Below, piece after piece: positions 39,074 through 48,729 of a DNA stretch of 64,000 nucleotides. A program made the position numbers and the translations under genes. The stretch's first letter is position 1; each line of letters opens with the position of its first letter. Below the pieces are notes generated by a model. The model was not told where the DNA came from, did not search any database, and was given only the letters and a program-made list of their open reading frames with translations. Source of the DNA: Streptosporangium nondiastaticum (GTDB lineage: Bacteria > Actinomycetota > Actinomycetes > Streptomycetales > Streptomycetaceae); contig NZ_PXWG01000004.1 of assembly GCF_003011965.1 (NCBI RefSeq), positions 81,489 to 145,488 on the forward strand. Reading direction: 5' to 3'.

Positions 39074-39559
39074 TCACACGCCGAGGTCGTCGCCGGTCTC
39101 GGTCAAGGGTTCCTCAGGGACGATGTGCATCGCCGCCTCCTCCGCGGAGGCCGCCCCGCCGTCGATTCCCACGTCCCGGGCGTAGACGTCGTTGCGCCGC
39201 GGGGGCATGGCGTCGATGGTGGCGGCGAGGCGCCCGGCGCGCGCACCGCCGACCTCCTCGTCGAGGGGCTCGCCGTCCCCGCCGGGCAGGTCGCCGATGC
39301 CGTCCCCGTCCGGCACCTCGATGTCGGGGACCTCCTCGGCGAGCCGCTGGTCGAGGCTCTCGCGCTCGTGCTGCTCGCGGGCCGTCGTGCCGTGGTGCCC
39401 CACGCCGAGCGGCCGCTCCGGCGGCGAATAGCCCGCGTCGAGCACCGTGTCGTAGAGATCGCCGTCGAGGGCGTTCTCCAGGTCCAGGTCACCCGGATTG
39501 TCCCGGCGATCGGACCGGGCAGGCTGGTAGACCTCGTCACCCATCACGTCATCGGACAT
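39074..39559 (-). CDS. DUF5709-type acidic protein
   Basis: 161 aa, highly acidic and Asp/Glu/Gly-rich, without membrane segment. The start DDVMGDEVYQPARSDRRDNP and the block LDAGYSPPERPLGVGHHGTT are characteristic of an actinobacterial DUF5709 family of no known function. The repeated D-G-D and P-D-x-E patterns suggest a disordered protein. It stands alone between the PfkB kinase gene (convergent) and the divergent FHA/kinase pair. The 281 bp between 39560 and 39840 hold the divergent promoters and no further gene. Confidence 0.82.
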   Translation of the reverse strand: MSDDVMGDEVYQPARSDRRDNPGDLDLENALDGDLYDTVLDAGYSPPERPLGVGHHGTTAREQHERESLDQRLAEEVPDIEVPDGDGIGDLPGGDGEPLDEEVGGARAGRLAATIDAMPPRRNDVYARDVGIDGGAASAEEAAMHIVPEEPLTETGDDLGV

Positions 39560-39840
39560 CGTGAGCCAGCCTCCTCCCGCACGGTTCCGCGGCGACGGCC
39601 TACCTCCACTGTCCCCTGTACGGCGGCCTCGCGCTCTCCGGGGGGCGCGAAAGCCGGATGCCGCCGCCGGAATCCGGCCACCACGGTCGTTGAAGGCTGT
39701 ACGGAAGCGGGGCCGGCGGCAGGGACGCGGCCGTCCCGAGGGGTACGGAATCGGCCGAAGTCAAGGAGTGGGAGCGGCAGGCCCGGATGTGTAACGTTCG
39801 GCGTGCGCGAGGACAGCGACGCGGGGGCGAGGAGGGGGCA

Positions 39841-40647
39841 GTGAGCGGGGTAGTGATCTATCTGCCGCAGGGGACGGCGGGGGCCGCAGGGGAGCCGCAC
39901 GGAGACGCGGTGACGCTGCGGCTCGGCCCGGGCGAGGTGGCGCGTTTCGGGCGGGGCTCCGCGACGTGCCCGGTCGAGCTCCGCCTCGACGACGAGGCGA
40001 TATCCCGGCTGGCGGGCGAGATCCGGGTGACGGACGACCACTGGCAGCTGAGCAACCTCAGCACGACCCAGAGCTATCTGGTGGAGAACCCCGAGGGAGC
40101 GGGGGAGTACCTGAGGGTGCCGCCACGGCGGGCGGGAGCACCCATCCCCTTCGAGTTCTCACGGGTCGTGCTGCCCACCCGCCGCAACACCACCGTCGCC
40201 TTCCAGGTGTTCGCGCCCGACCACGTCTACCTCGACCCCGACGGCATGGGCGACCAGTGGGGGAGCCGCACCGTCACGGCGTACTCCCTGGACGAGACGG
40301 CCCTCTACTTCCTGGTCCTGGTCGCGCTCTGCGAACCGCGGCTGCGCGACGAGTCCCCGGTCGCGGTGTCCACCACACCCGAGATCGTCGAGAGGCTCAG
40401 GAGCCACCCCGCGTGCGGGCAGCTGACGGCCCGGGCGGTCAGCTCGCACATCGACTACCTGGCCGACGAGAAGATGCGGATCAGCGCCCCCGCCGAGCAC
40501 GGCCCCCGCAGGGAAGCCCGCCGCAACGGCAAGCGGGAGACGATCGTCGGACTCGTGCTGCGCTTCGGGCTCGTACGCGAGGAGCACCTCGCGCTGCTGC
40601 CGCCCCGGTCCGGAACCGGCACACAGGAGCGGGGACCGGTGAGATGA
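39841..40647 (+). CDS. FHA-like protein, partner of the Ser/Thr kinase
   Basis: 268 aa, GTG at 39841 with GAGGAGGGGG upstream. Residues about 25-130 have an FHA-type layout: RFGRGSATCPVELRLDDEAISRLAGEI with the GRG...S..H-like core (here S.LAG), then WQLSNLSTTQSYLVEN. FHA domains bind phospho-threonine. The C-terminal half (VTAYSLDETALYFLVLVALC; VSSHIDYLADEKMRIS) looks like a winged-helix or transcription-activator-like part. It ends four bases before the kinase GTG, so the two are translationally coupled, and the kinase is its likely partner. Confidence 0.85.
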   Translation: MSGVVIYLPQGTAGAAGEPHGDAVTLRLGPGEVARFGRGSATCPVELRLDDEAISRLAGEIRVTDDHWQLSNLSTTQSYLVENPEGAGEYLRVPPRRAGAPIPFEFSRVVLPTRRNTTVAFQVFAPDHVYLDPDGMGDQWGSRTVTAYSLDETALYFLVLVALCEPRLRDESPVAVSTTPEIVERLRSHPACGQLTARAVSSHIDYLADEKMRISAPAEHGPRREARRNGKRETIVGLVLRFGLVREEHLALLPPRSGTGTQERGPVR

Positions 40648-40650
40648 GAC

Positions 40651-42348
40651 GTGGCGGACCCGTACGGCGACGCGGCCGGCGGACCGGAGGAGGAAGCGGT
40701 GCGTGGCACGGCCGGCACATCGGGAGATGACGGTACGGAACTGCTCCCGCGCGGCTACCGCATCGGCGGCTGGGAGGTCACCGAGCCGATCGGGGCCGGG
40801 GGCTGGGCAACCGTCTATGCGGGACGATCCGCCGGTGACGGGGCGGGCAGGGAAGCGGAGCCGGAGCCGGACGGCCGCGGCGGCGGCACGCCGGAGCCGG
40901 ACGGCCGCGGCGGCGGCACGCCGGAGCCGGACGGCCGCGGCGCCGTCGCGCTCAAGGTGCTGCCGACCGCCGGGCTGGCACCGAGACAGGCCCGCAAGGC
41001 CGCGGAAACCGCCCGGCGCGAGGTCGAGTTCGGCCGCCGCTCCTCCCACCCGAGGCTGATCCGCCTGCTGGAGTCCGTCATCCTCGGGGAACCTGACCTT
41101 CCGTTCCTGGACGGCGCCGTCGTGCTGGTCATGGAGCGCGCCGAGCGCAGCCTGCGGGACCTGCTCGGCGCCGGAGTGACCGAAGCCGAAGGCGCCCGGC
41201 TGCTCACCGAGATCTGTGAGGGCCTGGCCCACCTGCACCGCAGCGGCTGGGTGCACGGAGACCTCAAACCGGACAACATCCTGCTGATGGCCGACGGTTC
41301 GGTGAAGCTCTCGGACTTCGGGCTCGCCACGGAACTGACCGGCACCCGCGGCACCCACGGGTACGCGCCCCCGATGGGCACCTTCGACTACCTCCCGCCC
41401 GAGCGCTGGAAGGCCCCGCTCGGCGAGCAGGGCGTGGAAGTCCGGCCGAGCGCCGACATCTGGGCCCTGGGCATCATGATCCACGAGGTGTTCGCCGCCG
41501 GTGCCCCGCCGTTCCCCGGCGCCACGCCCATGGCCCGCGCCGCCGCGACGCAGGAGTACGCCGAGGGGCGCGCGCCGCTCCGCCTGGACAGCGCGGTCCC
41601 GCGCTTCTGGCGTGCCCTGGCCGCCGACTGCCTGGCCCCGACCCACGCCGCGCGCGCCGTGCACACCGCCGAGAGCCTGCTGGCGCGCATCGCCGGCCGG
41701 CAGGCCGCGGGCGCGGACCGTACGGAGGAGCGTACGGAAGCGAAGTCCGCGGAAACGGAATCCACGGACGCGGAATCCACGGACGCGGTGCCCGCCGTGG
41801 AGACGGCCGCCGGGGATCCGGCGACGCCCCGCCGAAGACCGCGACGAGGGCCTCGGCAAGGGCTTCGGCGAGGGAGAACCCGCGCCGCACTCGCAGCCGT
41901 TGCGGTGTGCGCGGTGGGCGCGGCGGTCTGGCCGTATGCCGTGGGCGGCGGTGGATCCGGCAAGCCCGGCACGTCCGGTACGTCCGCCTCGACGGGTGCC
42001 GCGGCGGCCGAAGGCACCGGGCGGCTCCGGGTGTTCAACGCCGAGCAGAGCTGCCGCAGCCGTACGGACCGGGACCCGCAGTGCAGCCTCGGCCTGGCGA
42101 TCGATCCCCGCCGGCCCTACACGATCGACAACGTCGTACCGACCCGCGTGTGGCACGGCGACGAGCTCACCGTCGACTGCCTGCTCCCCCAGGGGATCCC
42201 CATCATCGACGAGGCGGACGCGCTGTCCGCCGCCTGGTACCGCGTACGTCTCCCACGGGGCTCCGCCCGGTCCGCGGCCTGGCTGCCCGCCGTGCGCACG
42301 AAGGACCGCCCACGGGTTCCGGAGTGCCCGCCTTCCGACCCGGCCTGA
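40651..42348 (+). CDS. Ser/Thr protein kinase, membrane-anchored, with repeat insertion in the N-lobe
   Basis: 565-aa Hanks-type kinase. Gly loop IGAGGWATVYAG near residue 50; catalytic Lys in VALKVLPT; catalytic loop GWVHGDLKPDNILL; DFG in LSDFGLATEL; APE-like region YLPPERWKAP. Between the Gly loop and Lys, normally ~10-15 residues apart, about 45 residues are inserted, including tandem EPDGRGGGTP units. A Ser/Thr/Glu-rich linker follows the kinase domain, then a single membrane helix (ALAAVAVCAVGAAVWPYAVG near 420), and an extracellular ~120 residues with four Cys (SCRSRTDRDPQCSLG; VDCLLPQG) as a possible sensor. It is coupled to the FHA-like gene. Confidence 0.93.
   Translation: MADPYGDAAGGPEEEAVRGTAGTSGDDGTELLPRGYRIGGWEVTEPIGAGGWATVYAGRSAGDGAGREAEPEPDGRGGGTPEPDGRGGGTPEPDGRGAVALKVLPTAGLAPRQARKAAETARREVEFGRRSSHPRLIRLLESVILGEPDLPFLDGAVVLVMERAERSLRDLLGAGVTEAEGARLLTEICEGLAHLHRSGWVHGDLKPDNILLMADGSVKLSDFGLATELTGTRGTHGYAPPMGTFDYLPPERWKAPLGEQGVEVRPSADIWALGIMIHEVFAAGAPPFPGATPMARAAATQEYAEGRAPLRLDSAVPRFWRALAADCLAPTHAARAVHTAESLLARIAGRQAAGADRTEERTEAKSAETESTDAESTDAVPAVETAAGDPATPRRRPRRGPRQGLRRGRTRAALAAVAVCAVGAAVWPYAVGGGGSGKPGTSGTSASTGAAAAEGTGRLRVFNAEQSCRSRTDRDPQCSLGLAIDPRRPYTIDNVVPTRVWHGDELTVDCLLPQGIPIIDEADALSAAWYRVRLPRGSARSAAWLPAVRTKDRPRVPECPPSDPA
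40861..40942 (+). repeat. 30-bp tandem repeat inside the kinase gene, 2.7 copies
   Basis: Copies at 40861-40890 and 40891-40920 are identical over 30 bp, and a third matches for 22 bases from 40921. As 30 is a multiple of three the frame is kept, giving EPDGRGGGTP units. Perfect identity at the DNA level points to recent slippage expansion. The array falls in the loop between strands 2 and 3 of the kinase N-lobe. Confidence 0.95.
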
Positions 42349-42361
42349 AGGCAGGAGCTCG

Positions 42362-42742
42362 TCAGCACGCGCGCAGGCCGGGGGCAGGGTCCTGGCCGGT
42401 GTTCACATCGACGGCCGGCACGTTGCCCCACGCGCCGTTGTCGAGCAGCGTCCAGTACCAGATGTCGTTCCCGCCGGGGTGCGGGTCGCCATGGCCCCAG
42501 CAGCTGAACCAGCTGAACGTCCCGTCGAGCGTTCCCCGGGTCGCCGAACGGTAGGACCGGTCCGCATACCCCCTCGCCCCGGCCCTGTTGCCGCAGTACA
42601 GCCTGCCGTCCGAACGGACTCCGCATTCGGCGGCGAGCCGGGCGTTCTTCGCCGGCGTGGCCGCCACCGCCGGCGAGCCGACCGCCCCCAGAACGGGCGT
42701 CAGCGCCAGGGCGGAGGCCGCGATGGCAGTACGGATACGCAT
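42362..42742 (-). CDS. Small secreted protein, 126 aa
   Basis: ATG at 42742 with GGGAGTG upstream. Signal peptide 1-28 (RIRTAIAASALALTPVLGAV, cut near AVAA). The mature part has four Cys (LAAECGVRSDGRLYCGNRAG; FSWFSCWGHG; LRAC) and is rich in Gly and Trp, ending in DIWYWTLLDNGAWGNVPAVD. This looks like a small SH3-like or chitin-binding-like secreted fold, but no family is sure. Four cysteines suggest two disulfides. It converges on the kinase gene, ending 14 bp from its stop. Confidence 0.78.
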   Translation of the reverse strand: MRIRTAIAASALALTPVLGAVGSPAVAATPAKNARLAAECGVRSDGRLYCGNRAGARGYADRSYRSATRGTLDGTFSWFSCWGHGDPHPGGNDIWYWTLLDNGAWGNVPAVDVNTGQDPAPGLRAC

Positions 42743-43009
42743 GGTCACTCCCGTGGGACGGCGGCGCCGAGCGGACGGTGCGGCTCGGCAGGGCGGTCGG
42801 TGATCGCCGCCGCGCAAGGGGGAAGGTCTCCGGCTCGCCCCTGCGCGAACGGTCGTCGTGCGGAGTCCACCGGAAGTCGTCGCCCCTGTCACCCCGGATC
42901 GTTCCGGATGCCTTGCCGGACGCTCCCGCGACTACTTTGCGGACGCCCGGTCCCCGGACCGTACTCACACCTCACACCACACCCCCGCCAACCGCTAAGG
43001 AGCAGGCAC

Positions 43010-44029
43010 GTGCATGGCTCAGCTGCACGGCGCGCGAGATTCGGAACACTGGTTCTGGTGGTCACGACGGTCGTGTCCGCCCTGGCCGGCCCGGCATGGG
43101 CGCGGGGCGCGAAGGACGTGCCCGGCCCCCTCGGGCACACCGCGACGGCCGAGTTCTTCTGCGACATCCCCGCGGAGCGGGACATCGCGGTGACCCGCAA
43201 GGTCTACGAGGTCGGCCAGCGCCGCGGCGTGTCCGACAAGGTGATGCTCGCCGGCTTCGAGACGGGCTGGGTCGAGTCCCGCATGAACAACCTCAACTGC
43301 GGGGACCGGGACTCGCTCGGCGTCTTCCAGCAGCGGCCCTCGCAGGGGTGGTGCAACCCCGACCAGTGCCTCGACGTCGACTACGCGGCGAACAAGTTCT
43401 TCGAGGTGGCCCAGCAGATGGAGCCCAAGTGGGACACCGCGGGCGAGCTCGCCCAGGCCGTGCAGCGCTCCGCCTATCCGGAGCGGTACCCCCGGGCGGA
43501 GGGCGTCGCGCGCGAGCTGATGGCCGAGGCGTTCCAGCCCTACGGCACGATAGGCGCGAAGTACGCGGGCCTGGGCGGCCAGGGCGGACCGCTCGGCCTG
43601 CCGGTCCGCGCCGAGGAGAACGCCGCGCTGGGCGGACGCTTCCAGCTCTTCCAGAACGGCATCGTCATCTGGCACCCGGACGTGGCCTACGCGATCTACG
43701 GGGACATCCTGAAGAAATTCTGGGACACCAACTCGGAGCAGCGCTGGGGCTTCCCGACGATGGACGAGGCGGACGCGGCGCAGGCGCCGGACGGGACCCG
43801 CGGGCGCTTCCAGTTCTTCGAGCGGGGCCTGTTCCTGTGGTCGCAGCCGACCGGTGCGCACCCCGTGCACGGTGCGATCTACGACGCCTTCCACGCCGCC
43901 GGTCACGAGCGGGCGCTCGGCTACCCCGTGACCGACGAGATGGACGAGGCGGGCGGCAAGGCCCAGAAGTTCCAGAAGGCCACCATCCACTGGAGCGCCG
44001 CCAGGGGCGCCTGGATCACCAACAACTGA
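43010..44029 (+). CDS. Secreted lysozyme-like protein with LGFP repeats
   Basis: 339 aa, GTG at 43010 with AAGGAG seven bases upstream. N-terminal signal peptide cut near AWARG. Residues about 60-135 form a lysozyme/transglycosylase-like region (MLAGFETGWVESRMNN, then DSLGVFQQRPSQGW and YAANKFFEVAQQ), with the Glu of GFETGWVES as possible catalytic acid. Residues 175-335 carry about three LGFP repeats (GGPLGLPVRAEENAALGGRF; RWGFPTMDEADA; RALGYPVTDEMDEAGG). LGFP repeats bind cell wall in mycolate bacteria. The neighbour downstream is an antigen-85-like esterase, a known companion of LGFP domains. Confidence 0.88.
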   Translation: MHGSAARRARFGTLVLVVTTVVSALAGPAWARGAKDVPGPLGHTATAEFFCDIPAERDIAVTRKVYEVGQRRGVSDKVMLAGFETGWVESRMNNLNCGDRDSLGVFQQRPSQGWCNPDQCLDVDYAANKFFEVAQQMEPKWDTAGELAQAVQRSAYPERYPRAEGVARELMAEAFQPYGTIGAKYAGLGGQGGPLGLPVRAEENAALGGRFQLFQNGIVIWHPDVAYAIYGDILKKFWDTNSEQRWGFPTMDEADAAQAPDGTRGRFQFFERGLFLWSQPTGAHPVHGAIYDAFHAAGHERALGYPVTDEMDEAGGKAQKFQKATIHWSAARGAWITNN

Positions 44030-44079
44030 CCGGCCGTTTTCACTTCACCCGCAGAACAGTCACCGACCAGGAGGTCCAG

Positions 44080-45081
44080 TTGAGCGAGAACCGCCCCACC
44101 CGCAGAAATGTCCTGAAGGCCGTCGGCGGCGCCTCCGCGGCGCTGGCGCTCGGCGGCGGGGGCGTCCTCGCCTCGGCGGCGACCGCCAGCGCCGCGGGCG
44201 ACGGCCGCGGACTGCGCATCACGGAACGGGGCGAATCGGACCCCCGCATGTGGTACTACCGCTTCCAGACCGCGGCGATCGGCGGCTGGAACCCCGCCGT
44301 CAACGTCCTGCTCCCCGACGACTACCACACCAGCGGACGCAGGTACCCCGTCCTGTACCTGCTCCACGGGGGCAAGGGCGACTTCATCGAGTTCGACCGC
44401 CTGCCCGACGGCGGCATCCGCGCGTGGACCGCCGGCAAGCCTCTCATCGTCGTGATGCCCGACGGCGGTCAGGCCGGCTGGTACTCCAACCCGGTCAGCT
44501 CCAACGTCGGCGCCCGGAACTGGGAGTTCTTCCACATCGAGCAGCTGATCCCGTGGATCGACGACAACTTCCGGACGTACGCCGAGTACGACGGCCGCGC
44601 CGTCTCCGGGTTCTCCATGGGCGGCTTCGGCGCGCTGAAGTACACCGCCAAGTACTGGGGCCACTTCGCCTCCGTGAGCTCCCACTCCGGCCCCGCCAGC
44701 CTGCGCGGCGTCGCCGGCGGTCTGGCCGGCGCGGTCGTCCACTGGGCCAACCTGTCCTCCGCGGCCGTCGAACTGGGCGGCGGAACGGTCTACGGCGTGC
44801 CGTGGGACCAGAACAGGGTCAGCATGGACAACCCGTGCGAGCGCGTCGAGAGCTACCGGAACAAGCGGATCTTCATGGTCGCCGGGACCAGCCCCCTGCC
44901 GACCTTCTGGGACCGGTTCAACGAGACCGCCGTGCTCGACACCCAGCGGGAGTTCCGCGGCTTCCTCGGCCGGGCCGGCATCCCGCACGAGTGGTATGAG
45001 GTGGACGGCGGCCACTGGGTCCGCCCGGACCTGTTCCGCCGGGACCTCGACGGCATCGTCGACCGGCTCCGCAGGGCGTAG
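44080..45081 (+). CDS. Tat-exported esterase, antigen-85 (mycolyltransferase) fold
   Basis: 333-aa alpha/beta hydrolase of the esterase D/antigen-85 family. TTG at 44080 has AGGAGG five bases upstream. The N-terminus RRNVLKAVGGASAALALGG is a twin-arginine signal. The nucleophile is in VSGFSMGGFGALKY (GxSxG), the oxyanion region in YLLHGGKGDFIEFD, and the catalytic His near the end in VDGGHWVRPDL. In mycolic-acid bacteria such proteins transfer mycolates; Streptomyces has no mycolates, so a secreted ester hydrolase is more likely. It starts 50 bp after the LGFP gene and is probably cotranscribed. A hairpin follows the stop. Confidence 0.9.
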   Translation: MSENRPTRRNVLKAVGGASAALALGGGGVLASAATASAAGDGRGLRITERGESDPRMWYYRFQTAAIGGWNPAVNVLLPDDYHTSGRRYPVLYLLHGGKGDFIEFDRLPDGGIRAWTAGKPLIVVMPDGGQAGWYSNPVSSNVGARNWEFFHIEQLIPWIDDNFRTYAEYDGRAVSGFSMGGFGALKYTAKYWGHFASVSSHSGPASLRGVAGGLAGAVVHWANLSSAAVELGGGTVYGVPWDQNRVSMDNPCERVESYRNKRIFMVAGTSPLPTFWDRFNETAVLDTQREFRGFLGRAGIPHEWYEVDGGHWVRPDLFRRDLDGIVDRLRRA

Positions 45082-45107
45082 GGCGGCTGCCGGGCCGCGG
45101 CGAACGG

Positions 45108-45145
45108 AAGGCGCCTGGCGGGCGGTGGCCCGGCCGGGCGCCTTT
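45108..45145 (+). terminator. Terminator after the esterase gene
   Basis: Inverted repeat AAGGCGCC / GGCGCCTT, with 21 bases between containing a second G+C-rich pairing, followed by TCG. It lies between the stops of convergent genes (esterase plus, ABC permease minus) and could stop transcription from both sides. Confidence 0.65.
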
Positions 45146-45158
45146 CGTACCACGCGCG

Positions 45159-47726
45159 TCAGGCGTCGGCGACGGCCCGCAGGGGGCTGAGTGCCGCGGC
45201 CCGGCGGGCGGGCAGGGCGGCTGCCGCGGCGCCGGCGGCGAGGGAGAGGACGACGACGAGGGCGAGGGTGCCCCAGGGAAGGGAGAACGCGTACTGGGGG
45301 ATGGCCCCGTTGGCCAGTCCGCTGACCTTCCACGCTCCGAACAGGCCGACGGCCAGGCCCAGCAGGGTGCCGTACGCGGCGACGACGAGGGACTCGACCC
45401 GGATCATGCGGCGGATGCCGGTGCGGTCCATGCCGATCGCGCGCAGGACCCCGATCTCCCGGGTGCGCTCGGAGACCGACATGGCGAGCGTGTTGACCAT
45501 GCCGAGCGCCGCGATGATCACGCCGACGGCGAGCAGCCCGAAGACCATGCCGGCCAGGTCACCGGCGACGCCGGCCTGTTCCCGGACGAGCTGGGCACGG
45601 TCCTGGACCGTCAGCAGGGGGCTGCCGTCGACGGCGGCGCGCAGCCGCTTCTCCAGGGCCGGGGACGCGGCGCCGTGGTCGGTGGCCACGAGGACGCGCT
45701 GGAGGGAGTCGCGCAGGAAGCTGTGCTGCTGGACGTCGCCGCGGTGGGCGAGGACGTCGTGGGCGGTGGGGTTGTCCTGGTAGATCCCGACGACGGTGTA
45801 GGGCTGGGCGCGGTCGCCCCGGCCGGGGCCGATGCTCGCCTTGATCTGGCCGCCGGTGCTGACCCGGTTCTCGCGGGCGAAGCTGCTGGAGACGGCGATC
45901 CGGCCCGGCCCGATGTCCTTGGCGGAGCCGCTGGTGAAGCGGAGCTTCATGACGTCGCCCACGGTCTTCGGGTCGACGCCCGAGACCTCCCGGGCGAAGG
46001 CACCGGCCGAGATGGTGGAGTCCGCGACGGCGGAGGCGGTCGCGACGCCGGGAACGGCGGCGACGCGCTGGACGGCGGCCGCGTCGATGGCGGTGGTGGT
46101 GTTGCGGGTGCCGATGACGTAGTCGGCGCTCAGACCGGCCGCGGCCTGGGAGTCCAGGGCCCGGCTGGAGGAGTGGTCGATGACGGCGAGTCCGGAGACC
46201 AGGGCGGTGCTGATCATCAGGGCGACGGCGGTGGCGGCCGTGCGGCGCGGATCGCGCAGGGCGTTGTCCTTCGCGAGGTCGCCCGCGACCCCGGAGCGCG
46301 CGGTGAGCCGGCCGAGGAGGCGGATCACCGGGCCCGCCAGCAGCGGGGCGAGCAGGATCAGACCGGTCACGAGGATGCCGCAGCCGAACAGCGCGGTCCG
46401 CAGGTTCTCGTCCGAGGCGTCCTTCGCGTCGCTCAGGGAGAACAGCAGGCCGGCGCCGAGGACGAGCACGGCCGCGCCGACGGCGCCCCGGATCCGGGAG
46501 AGCGCCGCGGAAGGCGCCTGTTCGGCGGCGCGCATCGCCTCGACGGGCGCGATCCCGGCCGCGCGGCGTGAGGGCAGCCACGCGGCGAGGACCGTGACGC
46601 CGACGCCGACGGCGAGGGAGGCCAGGACCGGGGCGGGGCCGATCACCAGCGGGCCCCGGGGCAGCAGGTCGTCGGCGGTGCCGAGCACACTGGGCAGGGC
46701 GGTGGCGACGCCGAGCCCGAGGACGAATCCGAGGGCGGAGGCGACGAGGCCGACGAGGGCCGCTTCGGCGAGCACGGAGCCGACCACCTGGCGCCGGGTG
46801 GCGCCGATCGCGCGGAGCAGCGCGATCTCCCGGGAGCGCCGCGTGATGAGCATGGTGAAGGTGTTGATGATGAGGAACGAGCCGATGAACAGCGACACCA
46901 CGGCGAAGACCATGGGCAGCCGGGAGTAACTGCTGGTCTTCGTATCGATGAAGACCGACTGCCGGCCGGCCTTCGCGGTCGCGGTGGTCGCCTCGGCACG
47001 GTCGGCCGGCAGCAGCGCGCTGACGCGGCGGGCGAGTTCGAACTGGTCCGTCCCGGGCTCGGCGGACAGGTCGATCCCGGTGTAGCGGCCCGGGGCGGCG
47101 AACAGCTTCTGCGCGGTGGCCTTGTCGAACACCGCGAGGGTGCCGCCGGAGGTGACCCGGGTGTCCTTGGTGGAGACGATGCCGACCAGCCGCATCCGCA
47201 GGACCGGGCCGTCGGTGGCCAGGGTGACGATGTCGCCGAGCGCGTACTTGCCGGCGGAGGCGGTGCCGCGGTCCAGGGCGATCTCGCCGTCCGTGCGCGG
47301 CGCCCGGCCGGACGTCAGCGGGAAGCGGCTGTCCTTGCCGTCGGCACCGGGGACGTACGCGGCGGCCAGTTTGCCCATGGTGTTGTCCGCGCGCATGGGG
47401 GAGCCGTTCTTGGCGGCCAGGGTGGCCGAGCCGTCGGCCGTCGGACGGGCCGCGGACACACCGGGCACGGCGGCCAGCTCGGCCACGAGCGCGTCGTCGA
47501 GGACGTTGGTGCGCCCGTTCGCGGGGGCGCCGGGCGGGGATTTCGGGTCGACGGTGACCGCGACGCCGGCATAGTTCTTCGCCATGGAGGCGCGGTAGGC
47601 GGCGGTGGTGGAGTCGGCGAAGACGAGCGAGCCGGAGATGAACGCGACCCCGAGACCGACCGCGAGGACGGTCATGATCAGACGGGCCTTGTGCGCGAGG
47701 ACGTTGCGCAGGGCTGTTCGCAGCAT
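45159..47726 (-). CDS. ABC transporter permease, FtsX/MacB type
   Basis: 855-aa membrane protein with two FtsX-type halves. The start MLRTALRNVLAHKARLIMTV is the usual N-terminal amphipathic plus first membrane helix, followed by a large extracytoplasmic domain (residues ~45-250). Clusters of hydrophobic segments follow near 260-450 and 730-850 (ALGMVNTLAMSVSERTREIG). Such permeases pair with LolD/MacB-like ATPases and move lipids, peptides or antibiotics by mechanotransmission rather than a channel. The ATPase gene lies 50 bp upstream. The two-component system behind it suggests sensing of envelope stress or an antimicrobial peptide. Confidence 0.93.
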   Translation of the reverse strand: MLRTALRNVLAHKARLIMTVLAVGLGVAFISGSLVFADSTTAAYRASMAKNYAGVAVTVDPKSPPGAPANGRTNVLDDALVAELAAVPGVSAARPTADGSATLAAKNGSPMRADNTMGKLAAAYVPGADGKDSRFPLTSGRAPRTDGEIALDRGTASAGKYALGDIVTLATDGPVLRMRLVGIVSTKDTRVTSGGTLAVFDKATAQKLFAAPGRYTGIDLSAEPGTDQFELARRVSALLPADRAEATTATAKAGRQSVFIDTKTSSYSRLPMVFAVVSLFIGSFLIINTFTMLITRRSREIALLRAIGATRRQVVGSVLAEAALVGLVASALGFVLGLGVATALPSVLGTADDLLPRGPLVIGPAPVLASLAVGVGVTVLAAWLPSRRAAGIAPVEAMRAAEQAPSAALSRIRGAVGAAVLVLGAGLLFSLSDAKDASDENLRTALFGCGILVTGLILLAPLLAGPVIRLLGRLTARSGVAGDLAKDNALRDPRRTAATAVALMISTALVSGLAVIDHSSSRALDSQAAAGLSADYVIGTRNTTTAIDAAAVQRVAAVPGVATASAVADSTISAGAFAREVSGVDPKTVGDVMKLRFTSGSAKDIGPGRIAVSSSFARENRVSTGGQIKASIGPGRGDRAQPYTVVGIYQDNPTAHDVLAHRGDVQQHSFLRDSLQRVLVATDHGAASPALEKRLRAAVDGSPLLTVQDRAQLVREQAGVAGDLAGMVFGLLAVGVIIAALGMVNTLAMSVSERTREIGVLRAIGMDRTGIRRMIRVESLVVAAYGTLLGLAVGLFGAWKVSGLANGAIPQYAFSLPWGTLALVVVLSLAAGAAAAALPARRAAALSPLRAVADA

Positions 47727-47776
47727 GGTGGGCTTTCGACGGGTGCGGGAGGGCGAGGGCGGAGCGGCGAACGCGG

Positions 47777-48553
<777 letters not shown>

Positions 48554-48693
48554 GGATACTCCGCCTGGGGTGCGACGGCCCGAGAGGAGTTCTGCGAGCC
48601 GGGGGACGTATCCATCCTCACGGCTCTGACCTGCGGAAACATCGCCCTGAAGGCGGGAGTTGGCCTCTGTCGAAAGGGCAGTGGCGGCTGTCT

Positions 48694-48717
48694 CTCCTCT
48701 GCCTGAGGGCAGAGGAG
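48694..48717 (-). terminator. Perfect hairpin after the response regulator gene
   Basis: Arms CTCCTCTGCC and GGCAGAGGAG (10 bp, perfect) with a 4-nt loop. It lies 13 bp beyond the end of the response regulator gene (minus) and before the ABC operon, so a terminator is likely, although a T-run is lacking, as is common in Streptomyces. Confidence 0.65.
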
Positions 48718-48729
48718 GGGGTGCTCCCG

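Noticed and set aside
44080..45081. True mycolyltransferase
   Set aside because: The fold fits, but nothing else in the window suggests a mycolate cell wall, so esterase is the safer call.
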